Assembly: GCA_948567375.1 (NCBI GenBank)
Contig: OX419756.1
Span: 7,569,001 to 7,633,000 of the forward strand
Direction of reading: 5' to 3'
Length of the DNA stretch: 64,000 bases
Source of the DNA: Lunularia cruciata
Taxonomy: Eukaryota > Streptophyta > Marchantiopsida > Lunulariales > Lunulariaceae
Under the pieces are notes generated by a model. The model did no database searches. It worked only from the letters and a program-made list of their open reading frames with translations, and was not told where the DNA came from. A program made the position numbers and the translations under genes. This document shows, one piece after another, positions 21,421 to 32,440 of the stretch; positions within the stretch are counted from its first letter, which is position 1; the number at the start of each line of letters is the position of its first letter.

Positions 21421-22802
21421 ATCTCTGAGGAGCCACCGTGAGGGGAGGAGTCATACATACCATATGCCATCCTCTCAAATAGCTATCACACACTAACATA
21501 GTAGTAGCTCTACCAGAAGAGCCACATAACATACACCTCAATCATGCACGTACAAGTGCCAAGCTTGGGTCCATAGTACCATCAATGTTTGGGAGGTGGC
21601 ATGGTGCACAATTGCGCACATGATCCTTCCAAACAACACCATCATGTCCTTCTAACACAAGGACTCCAAATGGCAAAACCTCACGCACTCTCAAGATAGT
21701 GCGGCTTGTAGAAACATCAAGTGTTGTCGGTGCTGTCTGCTGTAGATATACATAGTCGCCTAGATGAAATCGACCAATCGAGGGTCTATAACCTCCTCCT
21801 TGAATGGTAGCATAGCATAAAGTATCTCTATGATGAGCAATCACCAAGTTCTCAAAGGCCATCCAAAAAATCTTTGCCCGCTGAGAACATGCGCTCATCA
21901 ATACATCGGGGTCATCCAAGTCCAAAACTACAGTAGCATCTCAATGAATGGCTGCAAGTAAATTTGGATCTCGTCCATAGAGTAGAAAGTATGGAGAGAA
22001 GGATGCTAAGGAGGCTTGCTAGTTGAACCGATAGCCCATGGCCAACCAAGGTAATTGGAGATCCCAATCTCCCAAGTGGCCTCTTTGCAAACCATACTTT
22101 TGCAACCCTCTCTTCACCGTCTGAACCACTCTCTCTGCTAAGCCATCTGCTTCAAGGTGATCTCAGGATGTAGTACGATGATCAATCAAAACCTTGTCAC
22201 ACAAGACCTGAAACTCCCCCAAGAACTATGTACCCTAATCAATCAAACCTCAGCTGGTGCACCAAAATGACTAAGAACTCGATCCAGGAACAAGTAACAT
22301 GTCCCTTCACTAGACTTGTCAAGAAGTACCACCAACTCAATCCACTTGGAGAAGTGCTCCACCATCACCAAAACATACCGATGATGTCTCAGAGTCAGTG
22401 GTAAAGGTCCGGCAAAGTCCAAACTCCAATGGTAACCCAATCCCATGATAGGTAATGGGTGTAACTGCGGCGTAGGAGCATTGAATGATGCTCTAACTTG
22501 GTCACAAACCACACATCTGGCAACAAACTGCTGTACCTTGGTCTGCATACCGTGCCACCAATAATGACTCTAGAGTAAGCTATATGTACACTTTACTCCA
22601 AAATGTCCAGCTCCTCATGAGCATGACGGACCAACTGTGGTCTCTGTGATGGAAGTGGTACTACTCGCACTCTACCATCCTCCCATACACGCAAAAGGTG
22701 TCTACCCTCCAATCTGAACCGTCTGGCTCGCTGAAGAACACGATCTCTTTCCTTGGCCCCAACTGTGCCACCCACAACACCAGTGCAAAGATAGTCCATC
22801 AC
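21421..22802 (-). pseudogene. Element D integrase and PHD finger, broken
   Basis: The integrase zinc finger and core are spread over 22593-22802 and 22243-22548 (CVVCDQVRASF, SLDFAGPL). The C-terminal part is 21542-21925. Translating past a TGA gives the PHD finger at about 21421-21540 with one zinc ligand changed (DSYLRGWH, Cys to Tyr), and Gln to stop before WLCPRC. Several stops and frameshifts interrupt it. Confidence 0.8.
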
Positions 22803-23000
22803 TAAGACATCATCATGAATGTCTTGCTGAACTATACCATTATCTTCACTCTTTGGATATGTGACCTCAATAACTCCTCATGTATGCGCTGAGAGAGATA
22901 CCACCAAAGCCTCTGCAAATATACACAAAAAGGCCGATGCATGCCAACCTGGCACCATCTCCTCATCTGTCTCACCATGCCAACATGCTCCGGTCTGATC

Positions 23001-24381
23001 CTATTGGTTGGGACATGGGTTTCTACTCAACCCATCTGCATCACGGTTCACCACTCTAGGTCTGTGAACAATCGTGAAATCATACTCTTGTAAAATTAGA
23101 GCCCATCGTGCAAGCTTCCCTGAAAGCTTGTCAGACTCCATCAACCACTTCAGTGGCTGATGATCAGTGATGAGAGTGAAGGGGTTACCAAGTAGGTAAC
23201 ATCGGAAATGTGCTACTGCCCAAACTGCTGCCAAGCACTCTCCCTCATATGAACTATACTTCACCTCCGCTGAATTGTTGGAGCGACTAGCATAGGCCAC
23301 CACAAACTCCTTCTCCTCATCAGCATGTTGGGTGAGCACCGCTCCAAGCCCCAACATACTCCAATCAATGTGAACCTAAAATGGTCGTCCCCTAATTGGT
23401 CTCCTCAAAATAGGAGCACATGTCAACCTCTCCTTGAGCTCTACAAAAGCTCTCTCCTGCTCATCTCTCCAACACCATGTAAGCTTGGTCAGCTTCGTCA
23501 AGGCCTTGGCAATGGCACTAAATCCTCTAACATAGCGGCGATAGAAGTTTTCCAACCCAAGGAATGCTCGCACTCTGCTCACATCCGTAGGCCAAAGGAA
23601 TACGTGCAATAGCTTCCACCTTGGTCTGCTGAACACCAAGTCCTCCGGGATAGAGAGTGTGACCCAAATACTCAACCTACTCTTGGAAGAACCTACACAT
23701 CCCAGGATGTAATTTGAGTCCATGAGATGTCAACCTCTCAAACACCTCCAACAACTATCTCTCATGCTCCTCCATAGTAGTGCTATAAACCAAAATGTCA
23801 TCAATATAGCACCAAACAAAATCCAATCCAGCTAGGATCCTATCCATGACCCTCTAGAACTCAGTAGGAGCGTTCTTTAACCCAAATAGTAAGGACCTCC
23901 ACTGATATAACACATCCTTGCCGTGAGGATCAATAGCCCAAAATGCTATCTTGGACTTATCCTCCTCCCTGGTTGGCAATTGATGATATCCTGCTCAAAG
24001 ATCCAAAGTACGGAAGACCTTTGCATGCCCAATCGCATCAAAAATCTCCTCCGGTGTAGGCATGGCATACCAATCAGCCCTGGTCTGTCGGTTGATAGGA
24101 CGGTAATCTCCACACATTTGCCTATCTGTATAGTTGCCATGCATATCCTTCTTGGTTGGCATCACTGTCGCTGATGCATACTCTCCATGTGAAATCTCTA
24201 CCAAACCAACCTCAAAAAGGTCACTACTCCGGCTCTGAATCAATGTCCTCTCCATATCACTATATCGATAAGGACATCGGAAAACTAGTGTGTTGATAGT
24301 CAGCTCAATCCGTATACCAGGTCCCTTTAGAGCACCCAAATCCTTCATACTGAAGGCAAAACAACTCGTGTGACTCCTCAA
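23001..24381 (-). pseudogene. Element D reverse transcriptase and RNase H, broken
   Basis: RNase H lies at 23001-23390 (YASRSNNSAE, YEGECLAAVWAVAHF, TDHQPLKWLMES, NRDADGLSRNP), essentially complete. RT is split over 23376-24381; the CYIDDILVYS region (about 23770-23810) reads as VWCYIDDILVYS. A Cys-Gly-Asp-Tyr-Arg-Pro block lies near 24090-24115. Stops and one frameshift relative to the linker interrupt it. Confidence 0.8.
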
Positions 24382-24566
24382 GAACCTCCAAACCCTCCGT
24401 CTTTCCTCTCCAGTAAGCTTGGGTCCAAGATCTGGCTCCCAAGTATCCTCTATAACTATAGTAGGAGTGGAAGACGTACTAACTGGCTGCTACATTGGGC
24501 CCTTGGGAGCAGTAGTGTCATGCTCCCGACCACTAGAGGTCCCAACCTCTGTGTGAAAAACTCCCT

Positions 24567-24926
24567 CTACTCTGGCTGCAAGCTCCACACGTCCTCTGGC
24601 TGCATCCCATGTGGACCAAGGATGTAATCCAAGTAGCCCAGGCTCACCTGGATGGACTCCAAGTAGACCACTCTCCTAGTAGCTACTGGATGTGTCCTAA
24701 GAATACCATGTCCACTCCGTCTATTGCCCTCAACATGTGCTTGAATTGTCTTGATAGGCACAAGGCTCACAAGTGTCTGAGTGGTGATGCCTATCAAGCG
24801 CATCCTACGTTGCTCTGACAAGCCAAAGTTCACAATCCAGGTCAAACAGTTCAGGTCCATAGCTTGACTAACACCTGACGCCTGGATGCCTCTGACACTA
24901 CTGGAACAATAGTAATACTGGTGCAA
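24567..24926 (-). pseudogene. Element D linker domain
   Basis: A 119-codon stretch in the same frame as the methyltransferase of D, homologous to the B and E linkers (QAMDLNCLTWIVNFGL, RMRLIGITTQTLVSLVP). Domain not recognised. Because it is in frame with the DNMT here and with RT in E, it ties the methyltransferase and RT into one ancestral polyprotein. Confidence 0.6.
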
Positions 24927-24989
24927 AAACCCATCACCCGCTCTCTCTCATCAGCGTTGGGCTCCACCAACTAATGTAACTGTGAGTCC

Positions 24990-25765
24990 CAAACAAGTCG
25001 AGGTCCTCCCTCTTGAAAAGCATGAGAGCTTGGGAAACTCGAGTGTGGGAAATGCAGCTCTAGGCTGTCCAACTAGGTTCACCATTGCCATAAGTGACCT
25101 ATCAGCCACTACCATTGTCTGAGACAGACGCCCAACATCCAAGATATCATCAACAAGGATGTGGTCAAGTCGCTAAATCCCATCATAAGCGCACTATAGA
25201 ACCTCTTTGGGTAAGAGGTTCGTCCACCAAAGACAAAGACGATGAGCCCGTGATCCCACTCTGGCTGCATCTAACAATATAGCAGGTCCCATCCAAGAAT
25301 GGACCTGATGTGTACTCGCCACCACTCTAGTGCGAGAATCACCCATCAAAGGAACGTTCTCCAAAAGGTAAGCTGGAGAAACAGATTGATGAACTTGGAG
25401 ATGTTGTACTATCCATGACATCTCCCAAAACACACCAAAACAAGGATCCTGAAGACCCAAACCACGGCCGTCACGTGTATGTCCTTGACATGGCCATCTA
25501 GAAATCACTAAGTGAATAGGCCCATGTCTCTCTAGGTCATGCACCCCCAGTAAGGAAATGTCGCCAGGTAGGGCCTTCTGGTAACCTCTAACTGCTGACA
25601 TTGGTAATAACTCCGGATACCAATAGGCCAAGTGTGCCACATGATGTAGAGAGACTCGCCTAGCAGTCTCATCTCTCTCTACATACAAGTACCTCTATAC
25701 TCGTATACCCGCCTATAACACTGCAGCTAGTCCGGTGCTGATCCCACCAAACAACTCCAATAGGC
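24990..25765 (-). pseudogene. Element D C5-cytosine DNA methyltransferase domain
   Basis: Motif I LELFGGISTGLAAVL lies at about 25760-25716. Two TAG codons follow (CAG/CAA in B). The rest is open from 25688 to 25194: MYVERDETARRV, PCQGHT with its Cys at about 25488-25490, LLENVPLMGD, and VGSRAHRLCLWWTNLLP. The tail with QPRAAFPTL reaches about 25000. PCQ and ENV are intact although the element is dead, so the domain was under selection while the family was active. Confidence 0.9.
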
Positions 25766-26954
25766 ATATCCCCTCTACTAGATACTGCCAAGCAATGAGT
25801 GTGGTATCCAGAGGTGTCAAAGCAATTGCCTCTGGAGGCTCATCCTCACACTCATCTCCTGATCGTACAAAGGCTCCACTCCAAGCCTGTTGCACCAATT
25901 GATCTGCATGTTGTTGTAATGCCTCCTCTGAACTCCACAATGGAACATCCAAGGTGGATGGAACAATCCCACTTGTACTCCAAAGCCGAGTGATCTCCTC
26001 TGGTACTAGAGTATCCTTTGCATGGGTGTTCCACTCCAACAAGTCACCAGGCCAAGTAACTGCACCATTGAAAGCTAAAACTGATGCTGCCATGGTCCCG
26101 GACTGTAGTGAGCCAAGACTACCACTACTGAAGCGTACTGGTAGGCAACATACCCGTCCCTCACCAGACTGCCAACCAGGTCCATAAGAGGCTGTCTCCT
26201 CCCAATAGTCAATGCTGAAACCCATAGGGTATAACACTGCTCCCCCAACTAGCACATCATATGACTCAGCTATCGTTGCAATAGCCTGAGCTCTAACCAC
26301 CGAGCTATGAGTCGGATGACCAAGCTGAACCTGGACATCAAGCTCTCCACGTGTGATGTACTGTGTTGAACCACCACCTAGAGATGTCTGGATCTGAAAT
26401 GGACACCTCTCCACATCGACAACTGTAGCCTTCCCCAACATAAGGGGCTGTGCACCAGAGTCTAACAAGACTCTCTGTGGTGTATAGACCTTTCCTGAAG
26501 GTCCCACCAAATGAAAAATCCCCCTTTGGTTATCCAATAGGACAACACCAGGTGTAAACCGCGCTCTCTCAAAGGCCAGTCTAACTGGCAACTCCTCTAG
26601 TCTAGCCGCTGCTGCCTGCCATAAACCACTGGTCGCTGAACGGATCCCATGCTCCTCAACCAAGTCAGCTCCACTGCCAACCACCTCTGCTCTAGTAGTA
26701 GTAACTGCACCATCCCTACTCTCACACAACATGGCATCCAACCAGAACATTGGGGCTGGGTCAACTCCCAATGTAAACATGTCACTGGCTGAAAACAAAG
26801 GATGCCGCATAATCAGTTGAGCCGCTCCCAACATCATGCTAGACTCAGTTTGTGTAGTAGCAGGTGGCTGACTAGCAGGTAGTCCATCATGTACTCCATC
26901 ACCACCTACCACACCTGCACTAGGATGTCTAGGAACCATGGATGTTGTTTGCAA
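25766..26954 (-). pseudogene. Element D protease region, in frame with the methyltransferase
   Basis: This is most of a 413-codon open stretch. The LLDSGAQPLMLGK protease signature lies near 26440-26480 (reverse). About 220 residues of conserved but unrecognised sequence follow (YDVLVGGAVLYPMGFSIDYW, WSTSGIVPSTLDVPLWSS), running straight into LELFGG of the methyltransferase. This copy gives the clearest evidence of a protease-DNMT polyprotein. Confidence 0.8.
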
Positions 26955-27011
26955 TGCCTCAGATAGCGTGAAAGACTGGGAAAGTTTGACCTGTCTCCCA
27001 ACCTCTCCTCT

Positions 27012-28600
27012 CTATGGGTCCAACTCCACTGATGCTCCTCTAGGCTCTGGAGCATGTACTACACTCCTATTCACTATTGCAAATGCATCCACTTGTGCTG
27101 CTCCGCACATGAAGTCCAAAGCATCTCTATCACCAGCATATGAGGTGGAAGCCTTAGTACCCAAATCTGATCTCCTCTGAGCAATAGCCATACTAGCCAA
27201 TCTCTGCTCCAACTGCTCAATCTGAGTAGCCATAGCTGTGTCAGAAGTAAGGGCAAGTATTGCACCCCTACTAGGTGTAGATCCTCTACCACCACCTCTA
27301 CCACCTCGTCCTCCATGAACTGGAGCTCCTCTACTACCAGCCATATCAGCCCTACCACTCCGTAACTCCGGGTGTAGGTCAAAACACCGGTCACTAGTGT
27401 GACCAAATCTGTGGCAATGCTCACATTGCCTCTGTGATGGCTGTGATGCACCCGAGGTATTAGGTCCACTGCCCTAAGTACACTCTCTCCGATGGTGAGG
27501 TCCACCACAAGTCCAACAAGCAACCCCACCACTCATTGGCTGCTGCTGACCTAAAAATGAGGGTAAGGGTCTAACTCCACTAAGCCCTCCACTCGCTCCA
27601 TACGATCTGGGCTATCCACCTTGTCCTCAAAAACCAACTGGGCGTGGTGCACTCTGCTGCACTCTAGAAGAAGTCACCACGGTGGATGAGGTCTCCCTAC
27701 CAAATCTAGATGTCACCACTCTCTCCTCCACCATGTTGAGCTCAATATGCTTAGCCAAACCAAAGACTACTGCCAAAGTGGGTGAAGTAGCCTGCAACAA
27801 TGTAGCATCACAAACTCTATGTCGTAACTCCCTGTCCAGTATCCCATACCAAAACTAGACTGCTTGGGCCTTAGTAACTCCCTGAGTGAGATCAGCTGCC
27901 TCATGCGAGTGTATGCCTCGCGTAGGCTCTCTACAGCCTTCCGTTGGAACTCTTGCAAGCTCCTCAACTTGTCAGTCCGCACTCCCTGGTAGTTCTTCCT
28001 CAAACACAAGAAGAAATCCACCATGGGGTTAAACCCCGGTGCCACACCACCTCCTGCAGCAGTGCCTCCACTCGTAGTAGCACTATCTCCAACTAGTGCA
28101 CCTCCACTAGCTCCACCTACACTACTCGAGCTAGAACTAGTAGGTACAGCCGATCTACTCCTGGCCACCAAGCCTGAAATGATGGAGACATAGTGTGGAG
28201 ACCAATACTGTCTCCATAACTCAATCTCCTCCAAATGAGCTCTCCTGAACTCATGGTAGTCGTCCATCGGTGGACCCTCCAAGTGTTGAAACAACCCCTT
28301 CCATGCCATGAAGGGTGTGAACAAAGTCAGGTTCCGCATCTGCTGCAGATCACACCAACTATCAAACTCTTGGATGAAGTCATCCAACTCAATGGTACCC
28401 ACTGTACTAGAGTAACGCCTAGGGCCTTTGGAGACCCCATAAATCTTGTCCATGTCCCACAACAACGGTGCGGACACACCAAGTGCACTCTCAACTGAAT
28501 CAGCTCTTGTGTCGAACTCCAACTCAGAGTCAATCTCCTCCCTCATTAGGACTTGAGATACAGGCTGATACCAAGCACCACTCCGTACTGCAAGGCTAAC
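27012..28600 (-). pseudogene. Element D gag, broken
   Basis: The capsid part is open from 28726 to 27767 with a frameshift near its end. The first possible element-like start aligns with the ATG of B at about 28617, where D has ACG. The second part carries CWTCGGPHHRREC and CEHCHRFGHTSDRC zinc knuckles (about 27370-27520), then a Gly/Arg-rich tract, and is in frame with the protease downstream. Confidence 0.8.
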
Positions 28601-29045
28601 TCCACTAGAATCTCCAAAGAACTCCGTCGTGACAAAGTAACCGCAACAGCAAACCCGAACCACCAACTGCAACCGCAAGTCGCAACCGCAAGTACTCCTC
28701 CAAGTGCCAACACCACCAAGTGCCAATACTAACTAAGCACCCCCAACTAATGTAACTCTAACTGAGATAACTACACTAGGGGAAAGGGCAACCTGTAACC
28801 TACCATCATAACATGCACTCTCACGGTCTGCAGGTCATCACTTCCTGCCTCACCGGAGAGAAACAAAGGTAGTCTGACTGGTCATCACTCCAGCCTCACC
28901 ACCGAGAGCACACCAGAGCACCAACGCTCAAAAGTCAGGGCACCTCACACAAACGTGGTGCACAAACAAGAAACATAGAATGGAGGGGGTCCAATCACAA
29001 GAAATCTAAACAAAAACCCTCCATCTCATAACACAACACAAGACT

Positions 29046-29058
29046 GACTCTGCCACCA
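29046..29058 (-). promoter_or_regulatory. Candidate primer-binding site, element D
   Basis: Reverse complement reads TGGTGGCAGAGTC, identical to the site in B at the same place relative to gag. Confidence 0.5.
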
Positions 29059-29204
29059 TTTGGTATTTGACATAAGAGAAGTTCATATCTAAGTCCTAAG
29101 CTACCAGGATCACCAAGAATGGGATCAAACTGCCTCTCCTAGCCAAAGCTACATGTGTATAGATAATAGTGGCACAATCGCTAGGACAACAAGTGAGGGT
29201 GGAC
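29059..29204 (-). other. Leader of element D, part next to gag
   Basis: Non-coding. It matches B 7118-7264 and is cut at 29204 by F, resuming at 36997. Confidence 0.7.
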
Positions 29205-29881
29205 TGTAACACCCATTTGTGCATGTGTGTGGTATTGTGATATTTAGCTTGGTATTACAAGTACTTAAGAGATATTATTTATATAGAGATAAATGATGGT
29301 TCTATATTAGTCATGGTTAGCTAAAGTTAGTCATAGTTAAGATAGATGGGACCTTACTTTAGAGGAAGTAGAAAAGATGAGCACCACTATTTTGGATTTT
29401 AGTGTGTTGACTTGGTATTATTCCTAGGTGTTTGGCTTTGGGGAAAGAGTTGAGAACTCTTGGGCCCGCAAGCCTTTTTGTTTTGGATTCTTCTTTAGTC
29501 CAAGGATAGCCCATGTGAAGGAATCCTTGCTTTAGTGGTTGGGTCAAGATAAGGGGAATATGCCCATGTGAATGGATATTCCTTTCTATTTTTTGACTTT
29601 ACTTGACTTTTAGTCTAGTAACTTGAGTTACTACGGTAATTAGTAACTTTGGTACGTAACTATTTCACAAGTATATAAACAAGGGGTGAGGAGGTACTCA
29701 TCATCCTTTCATTTGCAACTATCTCTCTCATTGAGTTCTCTAGTGAGCAATGTCTTGAGTCTTGGAGTGTTAGCCTTGGAGGAGTATGATGGAGTTGGGG
29801 TTCCTTGCCTTCTTAGTCCATGGTGCGCTACCATAATAGCCATCAGAGGTTCATCCTGAGTGAGAGACAAGCCGGCTCACA
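29205..29881 (+). repeat. 5' LTR of element F
   Basis: 677 bp, TGTAACACCC to GGCTCACA. A TATA-like 'gtatataaacaagg' lies near 29670-29685. By eye it differs from the 3' LTR by three substitutions, all transitions near the right end, and two single-base indels. Confidence 0.9.
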
Positions 29882-29885
29882 TTTA

Positions 29886-29903
29886 TGGTTCCGTTGCCGG
29901 GAC
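29886..29903 (+). promoter_or_regulatory. tRNA-Glu primer-binding site of F
   Basis: TGGTTCCGTTGCCGGGAC is the 18-base complement of the 3' end of plant tRNA-Glu including CCA, four bases after the LTR. It would prime minus-strand synthesis. Confidence 0.8.
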
Positions 29904-29922
29904 CTCTCTAGAAGGCAAGATA

Positions 29923-30093
29923 ATGTTCCGCGTCCAATTCTACATTAGGCAGAAGGAGGCTATGAGAGCTCACTTGGAGAGAACATTAGGAGAGGAGAGG
30001 GCTGAACTTATGTTAGAGAACCAAGATCCATTTGTATACCCTGTAGTTCATTATGATGTCTTTGAGGTGATTTTGTACATCTTGTACACATGA
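29923..30093 (+). CDS. Small ORF (56 aa) in the F leader, copy 1
   Basis: ATG at 29923 just after the primer site; stop at 30091. The C-terminus reads PFVYPVVHYDVFEVILYILYT. It resembles the ORF at 31218-31382 (PFV-P-V-Y-x5-V-YILY). Function unknown; it could be coding or the tip of a duplicated exon. Confidence 0.45.
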   Translation: MFRVQFYIRQKEAMRAHLERTLGEERAELMLENQDPFVYPVVHYDVFEVILYILYT

Positions 30094-30741
30094 GAGGAAT
30101 TGGAGAGATTGTGTGAGGTGGATTGCAGATTTTGGAGATTAAGGTGATTTTGGGCAAAATCTCAAGTTTGAGATCTGGACTTGAGATTTCTACACATGAT
30201 AACTTGGGTTATCTTTCAGTTAGCACACTTGAAATTATTGAGAGAGCTTCTATGCGCATTGGGCTAGAATTTTTGAAAGTTGATAGGGTAAAGTGCTCCC
30301 GCAACTGCATGCTCTCTGGAAAATTGTACAGAGTCTGCCATTTCTTCAATTTTCAGTGAATTGTCTTGCAAATTTCCAAGAAAATTTAATGCATTGTATC
30401 CTACCTGCTGCCACAAAAATTAGAGAGAGATCAGTTTTGCGCAGGGCGTTATGAGTTTTTGAAGTGAGGGGGGTGGTTTTCAGACCAAATCTGAAATATG
30501 GGTGCTGAATAGAAAGGTGTCTAGGTCAAATGGCTCGATGAAAAGATCTGAAATTTTGCAGGGAGGGACGCCCTAGAGTTGTGATCAAGTGTGGAAAATT
30601 TGAGAGGACTGTGACATATTGGTTGGGAGATTTGAGTGACATTGTGAGGAAGGGTCAATTCTGCAGAGTGGAGATCTCATGCATGAGAAGTTTGAGATCA
30701 ACAAAAAGCATGTTTGAGTGTTTAGATTCATCTTGGGGAAC
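30094..30741 (+). other. F leader between small ORF and ORF0
   Basis: No clear gene. The longest ATG-like stretches (about 60-80 codons) have no recognised domain. It may be the broken 5' part of ORF0. Confidence 0.4.
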
Positions 30742-31215
30742 ATGGAGGGTCATCAAGAGTGGAAGTTGAGATTATGCAAGGTTCCCCAAGGGTTTGAGGT
30801 GATTGTAGGGGTGGATTTGAGGAAAAGAGAGTTTACAATAGAATTTGAAGAGAGTGTTGAGAGGATCCAAAAACCTACACCACTTGGAGGAAAGAGTGAG
30901 TCTAAGTGCTTTCTATGTGGAGAGAAGGGACATAAGGCAAGTTCATGTCCATGGATCTTTGAGAGCAAGAGATTGAGGGAAAGGAGAAGCTTACTTGACT
31001 TGGGTTTGCATGTTGGACCTTCTTCACCAAGATTGGGAGGGAGAAGATCTAAGACCAAGGAGTTGTGTGAGGTTTGTGGAGTTGAAGGACTTCCAAAAGG
31101 ACATGAGTGTAGTGGAGTAAAAGCACTTTTGGAAACTTTGGTGAAGGATCTTGGAGAGAGTCTTAGTACAGCTACAGAAATACTACCACCTTCATCAGCT
31201 AGTTCTCAAGATTAG
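30742..31215 (+). CDS. F ORF0: 157-aa zinc-knuckle protein upstream of gag
   Basis: First in-frame ATG at 30742; stop TAG at 31213. Residues about 52-65 form a CCHC zinc knuckle (CFLCGEKGHKASSC). A second Cys/His cluster CEVCGVEGLPKGHEC follows near residue 113. The C-terminus is Ser/Pro-rich. It lies two bases before the next ORF (31218) and 232 bases before gag, which has its own knuckle. Zinc knuckles usually bind RNA. This is an extra ORF beyond the usual gag-pol set, and its role is unknown. The upstream sequence may once have extended it. Confidence 0.55.
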   Translation: MEGHQEWKLRLCKVPQGFEVIVGVDLRKREFTIEFEESVERIQKPTPLGGKSESKCFLCGEKGHKASSCPWIFESKRLRERRSLLDLGLHVGPSSPRLGGRRSKTKELCEVCGVEGLPKGHECSGVKALLETLVKDLGESLSTATEILPPSSASSQD

Positions 31216-31217
31216 TG

Positions 31218-31382
31218 ATGGAGATAATCTTTCAACTTATGGATAAACTATCCATGAGAGTTAGATTAATATGCACTCTAGGATTTGATGTTGCTATAGA
31301 AATCTTGGAGCAACCTGAACCTTTTGTGTTCCCTAGAGTGGATTATTCTCAGATGGTGTTAGTCATGTATATACTCTATTAG
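31218..31382 (+). CDS. Small ORF (54 aa) in F, copy 2
   Basis: ATG 31218 to TAG 31380. The C-terminus PFVFPRVDYSQMVLVMYILY aligns with the first small ORF, and the N-terminal halves share MR-x2-L-x2-TLG. It follows ORF0 after two bases. Confidence 0.45.
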   Translation: MEIIFQLMDKLSMRVRLICTLGFDVAIEILEQPEPFVFPRVDYSQMVLVMYILY

Positions 31383-31447
31383 TAATAGAGTGAGAGAAAA
31401 AAAAAGAGAAAAAAATTGAGAGAAAAGAAAGATAGTGAGGGGTTAAG

Positions 31448-32440
31448 ATGGGGAAAATTCCGGTTTTCTTTGGCAAGGATAGAGAAGATGTGGAGGCCTT
31501 TGTGAGAGACTTCAAGAGAGCTTGCATAGGAAACAATGAGAGGAGGAAGAATGAGTGGGCCTCATTATTACCAGATTTCTTTGAGGATGCAGCACTTACA
31601 TGGTATGAGTCAGAATACCAAAAGAGAGAGAGGAGAGAGGGGGAAGAGGAGTCTTGGGAGACTTTGACTTCAGCACTCATTGAGAACTTTCTTCCTGATG
31701 AGAGTTATGAGAGATTGATGAGTGAGGTTACATTTCTCAAGCAAGGAGATGGAGAGAAAGTGAGGGTCTATGTGGAAAGAGTGGAAAAGTTAGAGTCCAG
31801 ATTTCGCATAGTGTTGAGGAAGGGTGGGGATGATGTGGAGACTACAATGATTGGCATAGGGGCCATGCTCACCAAGAATTTTGTGGGAGGGTTGAGACCA
31901 CAAATTAGAAGCAAGGTGAGATATGAGAAACCTTCTTCCAAGGTTGAAGCTATCAAGATCGCAATTCGTATGGAGGAGAGTTTGGAAGGAGATGAGAGTG
32001 ATTTGGTGGTGAAGGAGGTTGTGCATCCTCCTCAAGGCTACAAGTATGGTGGAACTTCTGATACTTTGGTGACAAGGGTTGCACCACAAGTAGTAGTTGC
32101 TCCAGTTCTTGCACCTCCACCAAAAGATCCACTCCAAACCATCACAGAACAACTTGCGGATCTCAAGATCAATGTGGTGCAACTATGGGAGAAGAGAGAG
32201 GTGGATCAGAATGTAGGGAGAGGGCCTAGGAGTTATGGAAACTATCCATATAGAGGAGGCCAACCAGCCAACAATTTCAATGATAGAAATTGTTTTGGTT
32301 GTGGAGGAAGAGGCCATATCCAAAGGAATTGCCCAAATTCCACTTACCATGGAGGAAGGGTTATGAGGGAGCCAATAGAGGGAAAGAGGGAGGTAGTGAA
32401 ACCCAAGTGGCTCCTAATCCCAACAAAGGTAAGGGGATAG
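31448..32440 (+). CDS. F gag polyprotein
   Basis: 330 aa, ATG at 31448, intact. The N-terminal retrotransposon gag domain (AALTWYESEYQ ... WETLTSALIENFLP) builds the particle. A CCHC zinc knuckle CFGCGGRGHIQRNC near residue 282 binds RNA. The frame stops at 32438, while an overlapping frame (-1) carries the protease. A possible slippery site lies at 32380-32386. Confidence 0.85.
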   Translation: MGKIPVFFGKDREDVEAFVRDFKRACIGNNERRKNEWASLLPDFFEDAALTWYESEYQKRERREGEEESWETLTSALIENFLPDESYERLMSEVTFLKQGDGEKVRVYVERVEKLESRFRIVLRKGGDDVETTMIGIGAMLTKNFVGGLRPQIRSKVRYEKPSSKVEAIKIAIRMEESLEGDESDLVVKEVVHPPQGYKYGGTSDTLVTRVAPQVVVAPVLAPPPKDPLQTITEQLADLKINVVQLWEKREVDQNVGRGPRSYGNYPYRGGQPANNFNDRNCFGCGGRGHIQRNCPNSTYHGGRVMREPIEGKREVVKPKWLLIPTKVRG

